A DNA stretch of 64,000 nt from Crocinitomicaceae bacterium (GTDB lineage: Bacteria; Bacteroidota; Bacteroidia; Flavobacteriales_D; Crocinitomicaceae), in contig JADJEU010000010.1 of NCBI GenBank assembly GCA_016709005.1, positions 1 through 64,000 of the forward strand, written 5' to 3'. The notes below the pieces were generated by a model. It worked only from the letters and a program-made list of their open reading frames with translations, searched no databases and was not told the DNA's origin. The position numbers were made by a program, and so were the translations under genes. This document shows, piece by piece, positions 18,289-29,000 of the stretch. Position 1 is the stretch's first letter. Every line of letters starts with the position of its first letter.

Positions 18289-19498
18289 TCAGAATGGAAG
18301 TTTTCCATCAATCAATTGACTGTAAAAGCCAAGCAGTTGTTGAATAATTTGCGTGTTGTTGTATTTTTCTTCAACTAATTTTCGCGCATTCATTGAAATT
18401 GATTTTGCGAATTCAGTGTCTTCGATAACTTTTTTAATATGATCATAAAATTGATCCGGTGAATTTGCGATTAGAATATTTTTCCATCTTCACATTCAAT
18501 TCCTTCAGCACCCACAGTGGTTGTGATTACGATTCTGCCTAACGCCATACCTTCAATAATTTTTACACGCATTCCACTTCCAGATAACAGCGGAACAATC
18601 ATGACGTTGTATTGGCTCATAAATTCAACGGCGTTTTCGACCGTTGCATGAATTTTAATTTGTGCAGAATCTAGTTTGCGAAGTGAGTCTGGCATTTCTC
18701 GTCCGCCCAAATGAAGTTTTACTGGAAGGTCCGCAATTTTATCCCACATCTGATCCAGAAACCAATTCACAGCTTCCAGGTTCGGTGACCAGTTCATGGC
18801 TCCCAGGTGAAAAAGAGTAACGGTTTTGTTGAATTTGTTTTTTGTTAGAGGATAATTTTCCAAATCAATTCCAAACGGAATTGTAATCATCGGGACTTTG
18901 CATTTAAGATCCAGAAAACGTTGCGTATCTTCAAAACTAATAGCGGCAATTCCGTCAACTTCATTGATGGTTCGCTTTTCGTATTTTTTTAGTTTGGAAG
19001 CAAGGTGTTTCAGGTAGAGTTTTTTTGCCTTGTTGCCCGCTGTATTGGCAAGTCGCTCCCAAATGAGATGTTCAAGATTATGACTTCGGAGTACAATTTG
19101 AGCAGTTGAGTTTCTGCGTATCGTCGAAATGTACGGTGTCATAAAAAGGCTTTCCAGATGCACTACGTCGTAACTGTTTTCAGTTAGTATACGTATAAGA
19201 ATTCGGTCAAAATCGGATGAAAAAAATCGACTGATGTTATATGAATCAGATGTCACAAGAGCTGAAAACGCATCAATAATATTTACGCGGGTGTCAATGT
19301 ATACACCTTTCATTTTTGTTTTAGCCAAAAATTCCTGCGGATATTCCTCTTGCAAAAAGGGTGTTTATCTGTTGAGATTGTAAGTATATGTAAATCTTCA
19401 TTTACCTTCAAGAGGCCGGATGAAATGTTGTAAATCGCAATGCAGCCGCCGTCTATTTTAGGCAAAGGTGGTTTGTTGCAAAGTTGAAGTATGCGCAT
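18289..19498 (-). pseudogene. Glycosyltransferase (family 4-like), two frameshifts
   Basis: Three frames cover a GT-B glycosyltransferase of 403 residues. 19310-19498 gives the start (MRILQLCNKPPLPKIDGGC). 18471-19355 gives the middle, including HLGAMNWSPNLEAVNWFL and MRVKIIEGMALGRIVITT. 18289 to about 18480 gives the tail (FAKSISMNARKLVEEKYNN). Adding one A in the run at 19354-19358 and one T in the run at 18479-18483 restores a continuous protein with sensible residues at both joins (DKHPFLQEEYP and DGKNILIANS). It sits 4 bases from the LptF/G-type gene and 12 from the next glycosyltransferase. Whether this is decay or sequencing error cannot be told here. Confidence 0.85.
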
Positions 19499-19502
19499 GT
19501 TT

Positions 19503-20948
19503 TTATTTTCTTTTATTCAGTATTCTGTTGAACCAGCGTTTGTAGACATCACGGTCAAAAAGTGCCGAGTCGTTGACAGCTTTGTATGTCAGAAAAGCTC
19601 CAAGTGGGGCAAGTATAAATGAGCTAAGCCAAAGACCTTTCCACGGTACCATTACTTCTGAGTCTACCATGTTTTCACCGGCAATCGTTAAAATGTAGTA
19701 CAGAATGAAAAATAAGGTTGCAAAAACAAGTGGGGCACCTAAACCACCTTTTTTTATAATCGCTCCTAAAGGTGCACCAATAAAAAAGAGAATCACAATG
19801 GCAAATGACAAAGTGAATTTCTTGTGCCAGGCAACGCGATATTCATCTATACTATACTCGCGCTGCTCTTCTAGCAATTTTTGATGATAAATCATCTCCT
19901 TCGTATTGCGGATTTCATTTTGTGCATCCATTCTTGCAGCGTTCAGTTCAGAATTGTGGAGTGAATCAAGTGCTATGATTGTGTCAATTTTAGTCTGTTG
20001 TGATTGATTGACTTGCAAACTGTCTGCAAATGTCGGGTCAGCAATAAATTTGTCATTTAAAACCAAAACCTTGTTGTGCAGCGTTTCTGCAAATTGTAAA
20101 TCTAATGTATCATTTAGTTTTTCCAACGAATCAAGCGCGCTGCCCAGTTGCACAAAATTCATCATCTCAAAATCCTGTTTGTACATTTCTTCATTCGATT
20201 TTTCAAGATCAAAACCCGACATATTGAATTTGATAACTGCATCTACAAAAAAAGATTTTTGATAGTCTACATTGATCTTGTCGAATTTTTTTCCGGGTAC
20301 CTTTTCGTAGATGACGCCGCTGACAAGTTGGAGAAACATGTAGTTTTTATTGTCTGACCGAAGCATTTGTCCCTGTTTGGCACGAATTATTCTGCGATCA
20401 CCATTACTGGTAAAATCATAGATTAAGACACCTGTAAGGTTACCTTCATCATCATTTTTTTTATCAACTTTTATTTGATAACCTTCAATTTCTTTATAGA
20501 AGATTCCTTCTTTTAGCATGAACTCTGGTTTGGTATCCAGAATGTCCCAATAGATTGCATGCCATTTTAAGTTGGCAATTGGAAGAATATAATTTGTAAA
20601 ATAAAATGCGGACAGACTCAAAATAAAAACAAAAACCAACATAGGTCGCATGACTTTTATAAGTGAGATTCCTGCAGATTTTAAAGCTGTGAGTTCATTG
20701 TTTTCAGCCAGATTCCCAAACGTCATGATTGAAGAAAAGAGAATGGCAATTGGCAGCGCCAATGGAATTAAACTTGCTGAAACGTAGAACAACATCTCTA
20801 GAATAATTGAAAGCTCCAGCCCTTTGCCCATTAAATCATCAATGTATTTCCACAAGAATTGCATGATAAGAAAGAACATGGCTATAGCAAACGTAACCAG
20901 AAATGGTCCGATAAATGACCGGATAATAAAGCGATGAAGTCTTTTCAA
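19503..20948 (-). CDS. LptF/LptG family permease (YjgP/YjgQ)
   Basis: Inner-membrane subunit of the LPS-export ABC transporter family, 481 residues. Three N-terminal transmembrane segments (about 10-35, 54-78, 100-120) are followed by a large periplasmic beta-jellyroll region and three C-terminal segments (about 383-400, 410-428, 437-455), the standard topology. MQFLWKYIDDLMGKGL near 29-44 is characteristic of Bacteroidota members. A charged insertion around 250-365 is also usual in this phylum. The apparent start is a TTG (20946-20948) and no ATG is available nearby. Its position just ahead of two glycosyltransferases suggests a link with lipopolysaccharide or surface glycan. Confidence 0.88.
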   Translation of the reverse strand: MKRLHRFIIRSFIGPFLVTFAIAMFFLIMQFLWKYIDDLMGKGLELSIILEMLFYVSASLIPLALPIAILFSSIMTFGNLAENNELTALKSAGISLIKVMRPMLVFVFILSLSAFYFTNYILPIANLKWHAIYWDILDTKPEFMLKEGIFYKEIEGYQIKVDKKNDDEGNLTGVLIYDFTSNGDRRIIRAKQGQMLRSDNKNYMFLQLVSGVIYEKVPGKKFDKINVDYQKSFFVDAVIKFNMSGFDLEKSNEEMYKQDFEMMNFVQLGSALDSLEKLNDTLDLQFAETLHNKVLVLNDKFIADPTFADSLQVNQSQQTKIDTIIALDSLHNSELNAARMDAQNEIRNTKEMIYHQKLLEEQREYSIDEYRVAWHKKFTLSFAIVILFFIGAPLGAIIKKGGLGAPLVFATLFFILYYILTIAGENMVDSEVMVPWKGLWLSSFILAPLGAFLTYKAVNDSALFDRDVYKRWFNRILNKRK

Positions 20949-21002
20949 AATATGCTTTTTTAGGCTAACGTAAAAACCTTAAAAAAGATATGCAAAGATG
21001 CA

Positions 21003-21395
21003 TTAAAAAGATCCGATAGTAGTTTTAAGATCCTGGATTTGATTTTCCCAAAGTCGTTTTGCATCGTCAATGTCCCCAGATTCAGCAAAATCGGTAATGA
21101 GCAAAGCGACATCATTTGTCAGATCATCTACCTTGATAGTGAATTCAAAGTAAGTTTTTAAACCATCTTCATGATCATCAATCCATTGGAATTTAACTGA
21201 CTCACCTTTTTTGCGGCTAACGAGTTTTGCCTGTTGAACACTACCATCCCAAATGAAGGTAAATAAATCATCCTTGATGTTCACATCGTCAGCAAACCAT
21301 TCACTTAATCCACTGGGTGTACTGATCATATTGAAAAGCACTGATGTCGATGAGTTCACCTCAAATTCCATCTCGTATTTTACTTTCTCTGACAT
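21003..21395 (-). CDS. START-like domain protein (SRPBCC fold)
   Basis: Soluble 130-residue protein with the AHSA1/START-like pattern: the opening YEMEFEVNSSTSVLFNMIST, then SGLSEWFADDVNI, FTFIWDG, and a closing helix (DDAKRLWENQIQDLKTTIGS). Such proteins have a hydrophobic ligand pocket. This short form is widely conserved in Bacteroidota, and its ligand is unknown. It lies 54 bases upstream of the LptF/G-type gene on the same strand, so it may share its transcript. Confidence 0.8.
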   Translation of the reverse strand: MSEKVKYEMEFEVNSSTSVLFNMISTPSGLSEWFADDVNIKDDLFTFIWDGSVQQAKLVSRKKGESVKFQWIDDHEDGLKTYFEFTIKVDDLTNDVALLITDFAESGDIDDAKRLWENQIQDLKTTIGSF

Positions 21396-21540
21396 TATTT
21401 TGAATTCTATTTAAGCCAGAAATTTACTAAAATTTTATCGATGAAAACATATAATTGGTCGATAAAAATTAAAAAGTGCTGAGAATAAAGAGCCAGAAGG
21501 ACAAATCGTGCAATGTACATGCTAAGCCTAGAAATTGTTC

Positions 21541-21573
21541 AAAAAAACTCCGATTTATAGTCGGAGTTTTTTT
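21541..21573 (-). terminator. Intrinsic terminator after the CHU_C gene 21597-25862
   Basis: ACTCCGA/TCGGAGT stem with a seven-base loop, A-run on the left and T8 on the right. It can act in both directions. It lies 23 bases past the stop of the giant minus-strand gene. Confidence 0.85.
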
Positions 21574-21596
21574 TAAGGATAAAAAGTTTTGCAATT

Positions 21597-24500
21597 TTAT
21601 TTGAGTACGGTTACGTGTCCTCTGTGTGTATGTCGTTTATCAGACATATTTTCTTTGAATTCAATTTGCCAGATGTAAACTCCGTCTTCAACGAGTCCTT
21701 GGTCTGAGTAAGTTCCGTCCCATCCGTATGCGGCATCGTAAGATTCAAAAACAACTTCCCCCCAACGGTTAAAAATGGTCAGGTGATAATCAAATGGATC
21801 GTACCCTGAAGTAAATACAGGGAAGAATCCTTCGTTAAATTCATCACCATCAGGTGTAAAGATATTAGGCACGTAGAAAATGATTACGTCTTGAATGATC
21901 ACCAATTGCTGCGCGGTATCTGGACACATACCATTGTTGCTGGCAATTAAAGTAACCAGATATTGATTAGGTGCAACCGGGTAAGTGTGAGAAGGATTTA
22001 CCTGAAACACATAGGGGGTTGTATCGCCAAAATCCCACTGATAAGTATCTGCAAAATCAGATGTGTTAGTGAACTGGACTTCGGTATCATCGATGGTAAT
22101 TATTTGCGGCGCAAAAGAGAATTCAGCTTCAGCCTGATCATAGACGGTAATGTAATTAGAGATAGAAGCAGAACCAAAACAACCAAAAGGACTGGTTACG
22201 TTAAGTGTTATTGAATAAACACCGGAATTAAAAATACTCGTGACCGAATCACACCCAGTAGCCCCTGGCCCTGTACCAAAATCCCAGACACAATTTTGTC
22301 CGGGAATGTCAGTAGTATTGTGGAACATAGTGGTAAATGGTTCACATCCCACAAGCGAATCTGCATAAAAAGACACGGTAGGATTAGGGTGAACGGTGAT
22401 TACAAAGTCTTCAGCTACACCCAGACATCCATTAGCAGAAGTCGGAGTCACAGAAACAGTCACATCAATATCCGCACCGGTAGTATTAGAAGCAAGGAAG
22501 ATTGGAATGTTTCCTGCACCAGTTAAACCAAAACCGACATCTACACCAGATGTATTTGTCCACGTAAATGTAGAACCAGCGAGGTTTGCCCCAAAAGTTT
22601 GAACAATTAAATTAGTACCATGACAAATTTCCTGATCAACGAGCGGATTCATAACCGGAGTCGGGAACGTTGAGATTGTGGCGTTACCTGTAACTGTATT
22701 TGTACAACCGTTTCCATCGGTAACAGATACCAGATCATAAGAGCCAATCGCGGCTCCAACAATAGTATGTGATGGTGTTGCAATTGAAGAAACAGTAACC
22801 GGGGTACCGTTAAAATTATAAGAGAGATCCCACGGTACAATTCCAGCTGTTAAGTTGAAGGTTATATCTGGTAGGTTATTTTCCGGACAAATGGTAATCG
22901 TACCAGCAATAGTTGCATTAGGCAAACCATTTACCACAATATCTTCGCTGAAAGTGGCCAGAGCGCAACCCGGCACATTGACGGTATTTGTAACTGTATA
23001 AGTCCCCGGGGTAGAGGCGCTCAGATCCACTAAACCAGTACCACCTGTAATAGAAAGTCCTGCAGGAGCCGCCGTAAATACACCACCTGTTCCACCACCT
23101 ACAAATGTTGGCATTGGGTCTAAATCATTTGCGCAATAAGTTGCAAAAGTAAAATCAGCCTCGGGGTTGTCAGTGATTGTTAAGTTGAGAGTGCTGGTTT
23201 GCGGACAAAGAGAACCGGGAGCAGTAGCGGTGTTGTAAGTGATCGCATACGTTCCCACATCACTGGTAAGAAGCGTAACAGCGCCTGTTGCCGTGTTGAT
23301 GTTTAAATTTGGTCCGCCGCTAACTACAGTATACGAAAACGCGCCCCCCGGCATTCCAGTGATTGTAGCTGTAGGATCCGTTCCGGTTTGGCAATACGTT
23401 AAACCAAGTGGATAAGTGAAAGACGGATCATCTAAAGGATTTACGTTTACAATAACTTGATCGGTATTGGTACAAAGGTTTGCATCAGTACCAGTAACCG
23501 TATATGTAGTCGTTGTAGAAGGATTAAAAGCAACTCCGTCGCTCACACTGTTATCCCATGAGTAGACACCGCCTACACCCGCACCTGTTCCGGTAAGTGT
23601 AGCAGGATCTCCAATACAAATCGTTTGATCAAGACCTGCATTGACAGCCGGTAAAGGATTAACGGTAATGGTAACCTGATCTGTATTGACACAGTTGTTG
23701 ACATCTGTTCCTGTAACGGTGTATGTCGTTGTTGCAGCAGGCGTAAAAGTCACACCATTTGTTACCCCGTTATTCCATACATAAGTTGAAGCCCCCGTTC
23801 CATTTAATACACTAACATCACCTGCACATAAAGTTTGATCAGGACCTGCTCCCACAAGGGGAAGAGGATTTACTGTAACAACAACTTGATCGGTTCCCTG
23901 ACAACCATTAATATCTGTTCCGGTAACAGTGTAAGTAAGAGTTGATACGGGAGCAAAAGCTACGCTGTTTGTTACCGCGTTATCCCATGAGTAAACTCCT
24001 CCCACACCCGCACCTGTTCCTGTCAGAGTAGCAGCAGCCCCAATACAAATAGTTTGATCAGCACCTGCGTTGATTGCAGGCGCAGCAAAGAAAGGTCCGC
24101 CAGTAACAGTGTAAGGACAACCATTTCCATCGTTGATGGTGAATGAATAATTGTCACCAAAATTAAGCCCAGTAATTGTGATAGTACCACCGTTGGCAGC
24201 AGTTGTATTACTGAAAGAAGCCGTTGCTGGTAAAAGATTGCTTGCGGTAAAGTTTGTTCCGTTCACTGCAGGCAATCCTCCATTAAGTGTAAAAGTTGCA
24301 GAAGTTGTTGCGCAGTCTTGCGTCGAGGTATATGTAAACTCCGGCAAATATTGAACCGCAAACGGAGTTCCTAATTCATAGCACGGCATGGTTGTGTTAA
24401 CATAACTGTAGGTTCCGTCAAACATACTGTACATGGTGATAGGTACATAGTAGATTGTGTTATTTGTAAAAGTTCCCGGAGGATATGCATTGATCATTGC

Positions 24501-25862
24501 CATATCATTAAGATCAGACAAATTAAAATCACTTGCCAAACCTAAGAAGCAAGGATCATCTGGGATATTTGCAACCAGATCAGGAGTGAGCGCGACAGTT
24601 GGCGGACAAGAATAAATCAACCAGGAAACACCTGGGTCGTAAGCAGGTCCCGGAGGCGCAAATTGCTCAGCAGGGGCCGTGAAATCCATGTTTGAATTGA
24701 TATCAATCTGATCACCAAAACACAGTACATAGTTGTTAGTACTAGAACCGGTAATGTTTGCAGAATAAGTTCCTATATCAACGTTACATGCGCACGAAGG
24801 TGGAGCAGTGGAGTTGATGGTACTTGTACAAGCAGGATTGGAAGTGAAATAAGTTGTGATGGTAATTGGGTTTCCGTTTGAAGGGATTCCAGTAATGGTA
24901 TAGTTATCCGGACTTGTAAAAGGTGGAGATATGGTAGTTGTATAAAGCGTACCACCGTTGTTTACTTCGACAACCAAGCTACCCGCCGCAGGAGGAGAAG
25001 AATAGGTAACCGTACCCGTCACTTCAAAAGTATTATCAGTCAAACACCCACTTAGATTTGCAGTAAAGTTGTCAATGTTACAAACGCAGATTGGTGCGGT
25101 GTAGTTCACGGTTTGAGTACAAGTAGGCGCCGCAGTAAAATAAGCAGTAATATCACAAGCAGCCCCGTTTGCATTTTGTCCGGTAAGACTATAATTTGTT
25201 GGTGAAGTAAAAGGTGGATTAAAAACTTGCTGCACACCGTTACAATCTTCCACTACCAATTGACCCGCAGCAGGCGCTCCGGTAAAAGAAACCTGACCGG
25301 TTGTAGAGTATGTATTAGGTCCTGCAACACAAGCTCCAACATTGGCGGTTAAGTTGGTTAATGTACAAGTTGGCGGAGGTGTCGCACAATCAATTACCCA
25401 TCCTGATGAGCATCCTGTATTGGAAAGAATGAGTTGAGTGAATGGAATCGTTGAGCAAATTGTCACCTGGCAAGTTCCATAAAAGCCCGATCCACAATTG
25501 TATGGTCCAATAACATTTCCGGCAACGCCGCAGTTGACAGCAGTGATGGTAAGTACACCTCCTGTATTTGTTGTAAGCGTTGCATAGTCATCCGTATTTA
25601 CTGCAGAATAAGCAACAGTCAGACATGAAACCGGAGGGCCAACAACAGTTGTGATTAATTGTCCGCTGCAACTACCTCCATCCCAAAATGCCGGCCCGCT
25701 TGCTGTACCCGGAACATTCGATGCGCAACCAGGGTCTGGATCTGGATAGTTGTTATCAGGAACAGGTCCAGTTGTTGTGTAATTGCCACAGTTGTTTGGT
25801 GTTTGTGCAAGTGAGGCTTGAATGCTAAAGGCAATTAAAAATAATGCGACTACGTTTTTCAT
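21597..25862 (-). CDS. Giant surface protein with CHU_C (gliding motility-associated / T9SS type B) C-terminal domain
   Basis: Secreted protein of 1421 residues. Signal peptide at 1-20 (MKNVVALFLIAFSIQASLAQ). Cys-rich Ig-like modules occupy roughly 100-350. Three adjacent repeats of about 70 residues at 596-807 each begin with a DQTxCxGD-like motif and contain TYTVTGTD. Further HYR/Ig-like modules follow, then a PKD domain near 1230-1320 (TYQWDFGDTTPYVFQVNPSH). The last 90 residues are a CHU_C domain (VPNIFTPDGDEFNEGFFPVF, then FNRWGEVVFESYD), ending HRGHVTVLK. This C-terminal type directs T9SS secretion and surface attachment. Likely an adhesin. The adjacent upstream gene is a close paralog. 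Confidence 0.9.
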   Translation of the reverse strand: MKNVVALFLIAFSIQASLAQTPNNCGNYTTTGPVPDNNYPDPDPGCASNVPGTASGPAFWDGGSCSGQLITTVVGPPVSCLTVAYSAVNTDDYATLTTNTGGVLTITAVNCGVAGNVIGPYNCGSGFYGTCQVTICSTIPFTQLILSNTGCSSGWVIDCATPPPTCTLTNLTANVGACVAGPNTYSTTGQVSFTGAPAAGQLVVEDCNGVQQVFNPPFTSPTNYSLTGQNANGAACDITAYFTAAPTCTQTVNYTAPICVCNIDNFTANLSGCLTDNTFEVTGTVTYSSPPAAGSLVVEVNNGGTLYTTTISPPFTSPDNYTITGIPSNGNPITITTYFTSNPACTSTINSTAPPSCACNVDIGTYSANITGSSTNNYVLCFGDQIDINSNMDFTAPAEQFAPPGPAYDPGVSWLIYSCPPTVALTPDLVANIPDDPCFLGLASDFNLSDLNDMAMINAYPPGTFTNNTIYYVPITMYSMFDGTYSYVNTTMPCYELGTPFAVQYLPEFTYTSTQDCATTSATFTLNGGLPAVNGTNFTASNLLPATASFSNTTAANGGTITITGLNFGDNYSFTINDGNGCPYTVTGGPFFAAPAINAGADQTICIGAAATLTGTGAGVGGVYSWDNAVTNSVAFAPVSTLTYTVTGTDINGCQGTDQVVVTVNPLPLVGAGPDQTLCAGDVSVLNGTGASTYVWNNGVTNGVTFTPAATTTYTVTGTDVNNCVNTDQVTITVNPLPAVNAGLDQTICIGDPATLTGTGAGVGGVYSWDNSVSDGVAFNPSTTTTYTVTGTDANLCTNTDQVIVNVNPLDDPSFTYPLGLTYCQTGTDPTATITGMPGGAFSYTVVSGGPNLNINTATGAVTLLTSDVGTYAITYNTATAPGSLCPQTSTLNLTITDNPEADFTFATYCANDLDPMPTFVGGGTGGVFTAAPAGLSITGGTGLVDLSASTPGTYTVTNTVNVPGCALATFSEDIVVNGLPNATIAGTITICPENNLPDITFNLTAGIVPWDLSYNFNGTPVTVSSIATPSHTIVGAAIGSYDLVSVTDGNGCTNTVTGNATISTFPTPVMNPLVDQEICHGTNLIVQTFGANLAGSTFTWTNTSGVDVGFGLTGAGNIPIFLASNTTGADIDVTVSVTPTSANGCLGVAEDFVITVHPNPTVSFYADSLVGCEPFTTMFHNTTDIPGQNCVWDFGTGPGATGCDSVTSIFNSGVYSITLNVTSPFGCFGSASISNYITVYDQAEAEFSFAPQIITIDDTEVQFTNTSDFADTYQWDFGDTTPYVFQVNPSHTYPVAPNQYLVTLIASNNGMCPDTAQQLVIIQDVIIFYVPNIFTPDGDEFNEGFFPVFTSGYDPFDYHLTIFNRWGEVVFESYDAAYGWDGTYSDQGLVEDGVYIWQIEFKENMSDKRHTHRGHVTVLK

Positions 25863-26053
25863 CTTTTCGGGTTAAAAAAAACTGCAAAAACTCTGACCTG
25901 AATCCATCAGTATTGATTTTGCAAGCCCTAAGTTAAACGAAATTTCGTTGCAAAGAGTTACGAAACCTGACGGCAAGGCTACTTAGAGATAACTTCCAAT
26001 TGTTCAAAAAGTTCATTCTAATGTTAACATTCAAGTTCAGGATTAGTCAATAC

Positions 26054-29000
26054 TCAAAATGACATTGTTTCTTTAAATTCGATCTGCCAGATATAAACTC
26101 CATCCTCAACCAATCCTTGATCTGAATAGGTGCCATCCCAGCCTTTGGAGGCATCATAAGACTCAAAAACGATTTCACCCCAACGGTTGAAAATAGTTAA
26201 ATGATAATCAAAAGGATCATAACCCGAAGTAAAAATTGGTATAAATCCTTCATTGAATTCATCGTGATCAGGCGTGAAAACATTAGGCACATAGAAGATC
26301 AAAACATCTTGAATTGTGATCAACTGCTGCGCCGTGTCAGCGCACATACCGTTATTGTTTGACGCGATTAAAGTTGCTAAATAAGAATTAGGGACCGCCG
26401 GATAGGTGTGGGTTGGATTGATCTGATAGACGTAAGGTGTTGAATCGCCAAAATCCCACAAATAGGAGTCAGCAAAATCTGAATGATTCATAAATTCGAC
26501 TTCGGTATCACCGATATCCAAAATTTGGGGCGCATAGGAAAATGATGCAACCGGTGTGTCAAAAACATTAATATAATTTGACATCGTTGCCGATCCGAAA
26601 CAGCCGTCAACAGTTGTAACAGATAACGTCACATCATAGCTACCAGTATTGAACGTGTTTGTAACCCCAGCACAACCAAATGCTAGTGGCCCGGTTCCAA
26701 AATCCCAGAAACAATCTTGGCCTGAAATGCTTGAAGTATTGATAAAGTTTACAACAAATGGTGAGCATCCATTCAACGTATCAGCCTGGAATGAAACTAT
26801 TGGATTTGCATGAATTGTTATGTCAAAACTAATAGGCAAGCCATCACAACCTTGTGGTGATTCTGGAGTCACCTGAACTGTTGCGGTGATGTCTGCACCT
26901 GAACCGTTTTGTGCAAGAAATATTGGAATATTCCCAGAGCCTGATAAACCAAATCCAATATCGATACCAGTAATATTTGTCCAATCAAAAGTAGATCCAG
27001 CGATACTAGATCCAAAAGTTTGAGTAATTAAATTTTGGCCTTCGCATATTTCCTGATCAACGAGCGGATTCATAACCGGAGTCGGGAATGTTGAGATTGT
27101 TGCGTTACCTGTAACTGTAATCATACAACCGTTTCCATCGGTAACAGATACTAGATCATAAGATCCAATTGAGGCTCCAACAATAGTATGCGATGGTGTT
27201 GCAATTGAAGAAACAGTAACCGGGGTACCGTTAAAATTATAAGAGAGATCCCACGGTACAATTCCTGATGTTAAGTTGAACGTTATACTTGGTAACGGAT
27301 CTTCCGGACAAATGGTAATCGTACCAGCAATCGTTGCATTTGGCAAACCATTTATTGTGATGTCATCATCAAAGGAAGCAAGAGCACAACCAGGAATATT
27401 TATCGTATTTGTAATAGTATAGGTTCCGGGTGTACTCGCACTTAAGTCAACTACTCCGGTTGCTGCATTGATTGATAATCCTGCAGGCAGTGCTGTGAAG
27501 ATTCCGCCGCTACCACCATTTATAAATGTTGGATTTGGGTCAAGAACATTTGAACAATAAGTCCCAAAATCAAAATCGGCAACAGGAGCGTCTGTGATTG
27601 TCATGTTCAACGTTGTTGTTTGTGGACAAAGAGAACCTGGTGCACCTGCAGTGTTGTAAGTAATAGCATAAGTACCTAAATCACTAGCGCTGAGATCAAC
27701 AAGACCTGTAGTAGCATTTAAACTTAAAGTTGGTCCTCCGCTCACAACTGTGAAAGAAAAAGTTCCACCTGCGAGACCTGTTACGAGTGCTGTTGGATCG
27801 GTAGCTGTTTGACAATAAGTCAATCCCGTCGGATAGTTAAACGAAGGATCATCTAATGGATTAATCGTAACAGTCACTTGATCAGTAGCAGAGCATAAGT
27901 TAGAATTTGTTCCAGTTACGGTATAGGTATTTGTTGCGATTGGATTGAAAGCGACACCGTCTGTTACGCCATTATCCCACGCATAGACGCCACCAACACC
28001 TGCGCCAGAACCTGCTAATGTTGCAGGATCACCGATACAGATTGTTTGGTCAGGACCTGCACTGATAACAGGTATTGGACTAACTGTTACGACGACTTGA
28101 TCTGTACCTTGACATCCGCCTGCAGCAGTGCCTGTAACGGTATAAGTTAATGTAGCAATAGGATTGAATACAACACCATCTGTAACACCATTGTCCCAAA
28201 CATAAACTCCTCCGACTCCTGCACCGGTAGCTGTGAGTACAGTGGCATCCCCGGAACAGATTGTTTGATCTGGTCCTGCATTAATTGTTGGGGTAGTGAT
28301 TATCGTAAATGTGATTGTCGAATCATCAGGACAAGGGCCCGGCGTAGTATAGGTTACGCTATATGCCCCGGCGGTTGAAGTGTTTGGTGTTATTTGTCCG
28401 GTTGCAGCATTGATGGTTAATCCTGCTGGCGCTGATGTAAATGTACCACCTGCAACTCCTGTAATTATTGGGTTGGTAGCAGGCGAAGAAACGCAAAGTG
28501 TTGTGTTTGGATAGTTGAATCCTGGATTTTGAAGAGGGGGAAATGGTCCGCCTGTTATAGTGTAAGGACAACCGTTTCCATCGGTCACTGTGAATGAATA
28601 ATTCTGACCACCTGTTAAACCATTGATTACAAATGAGCCATTATTTGGTGCTGTGGTACTCGTGAAATTGGCAGTTGCAGGTAAAAGATTACTTGCCGTA
28701 AAGTTTGAACCATTAACCGCTGGAAGTCCTCCTGAAACTGTTATTGTTGCAGTACCATTGTTACAGTCTTGTACAATTGCAGAATTGAATTCAGGCAGAT
28801 ATTGGACTGCAAATGGAGCTCCTAATTCATAACACGGCAAACTCGTGTTTACATAACTATAAGTTCCACTTGACATGCTATACATCGTGATTGGAACATA
28901 GTAGATTGTGTTGTTCGTAAACGTTCCCAGCGGAAATGAATTAATCATCGCTAGATCATTTAAATCTGTAAGATCAAAATCACTTAATAAACCAAGAAAA

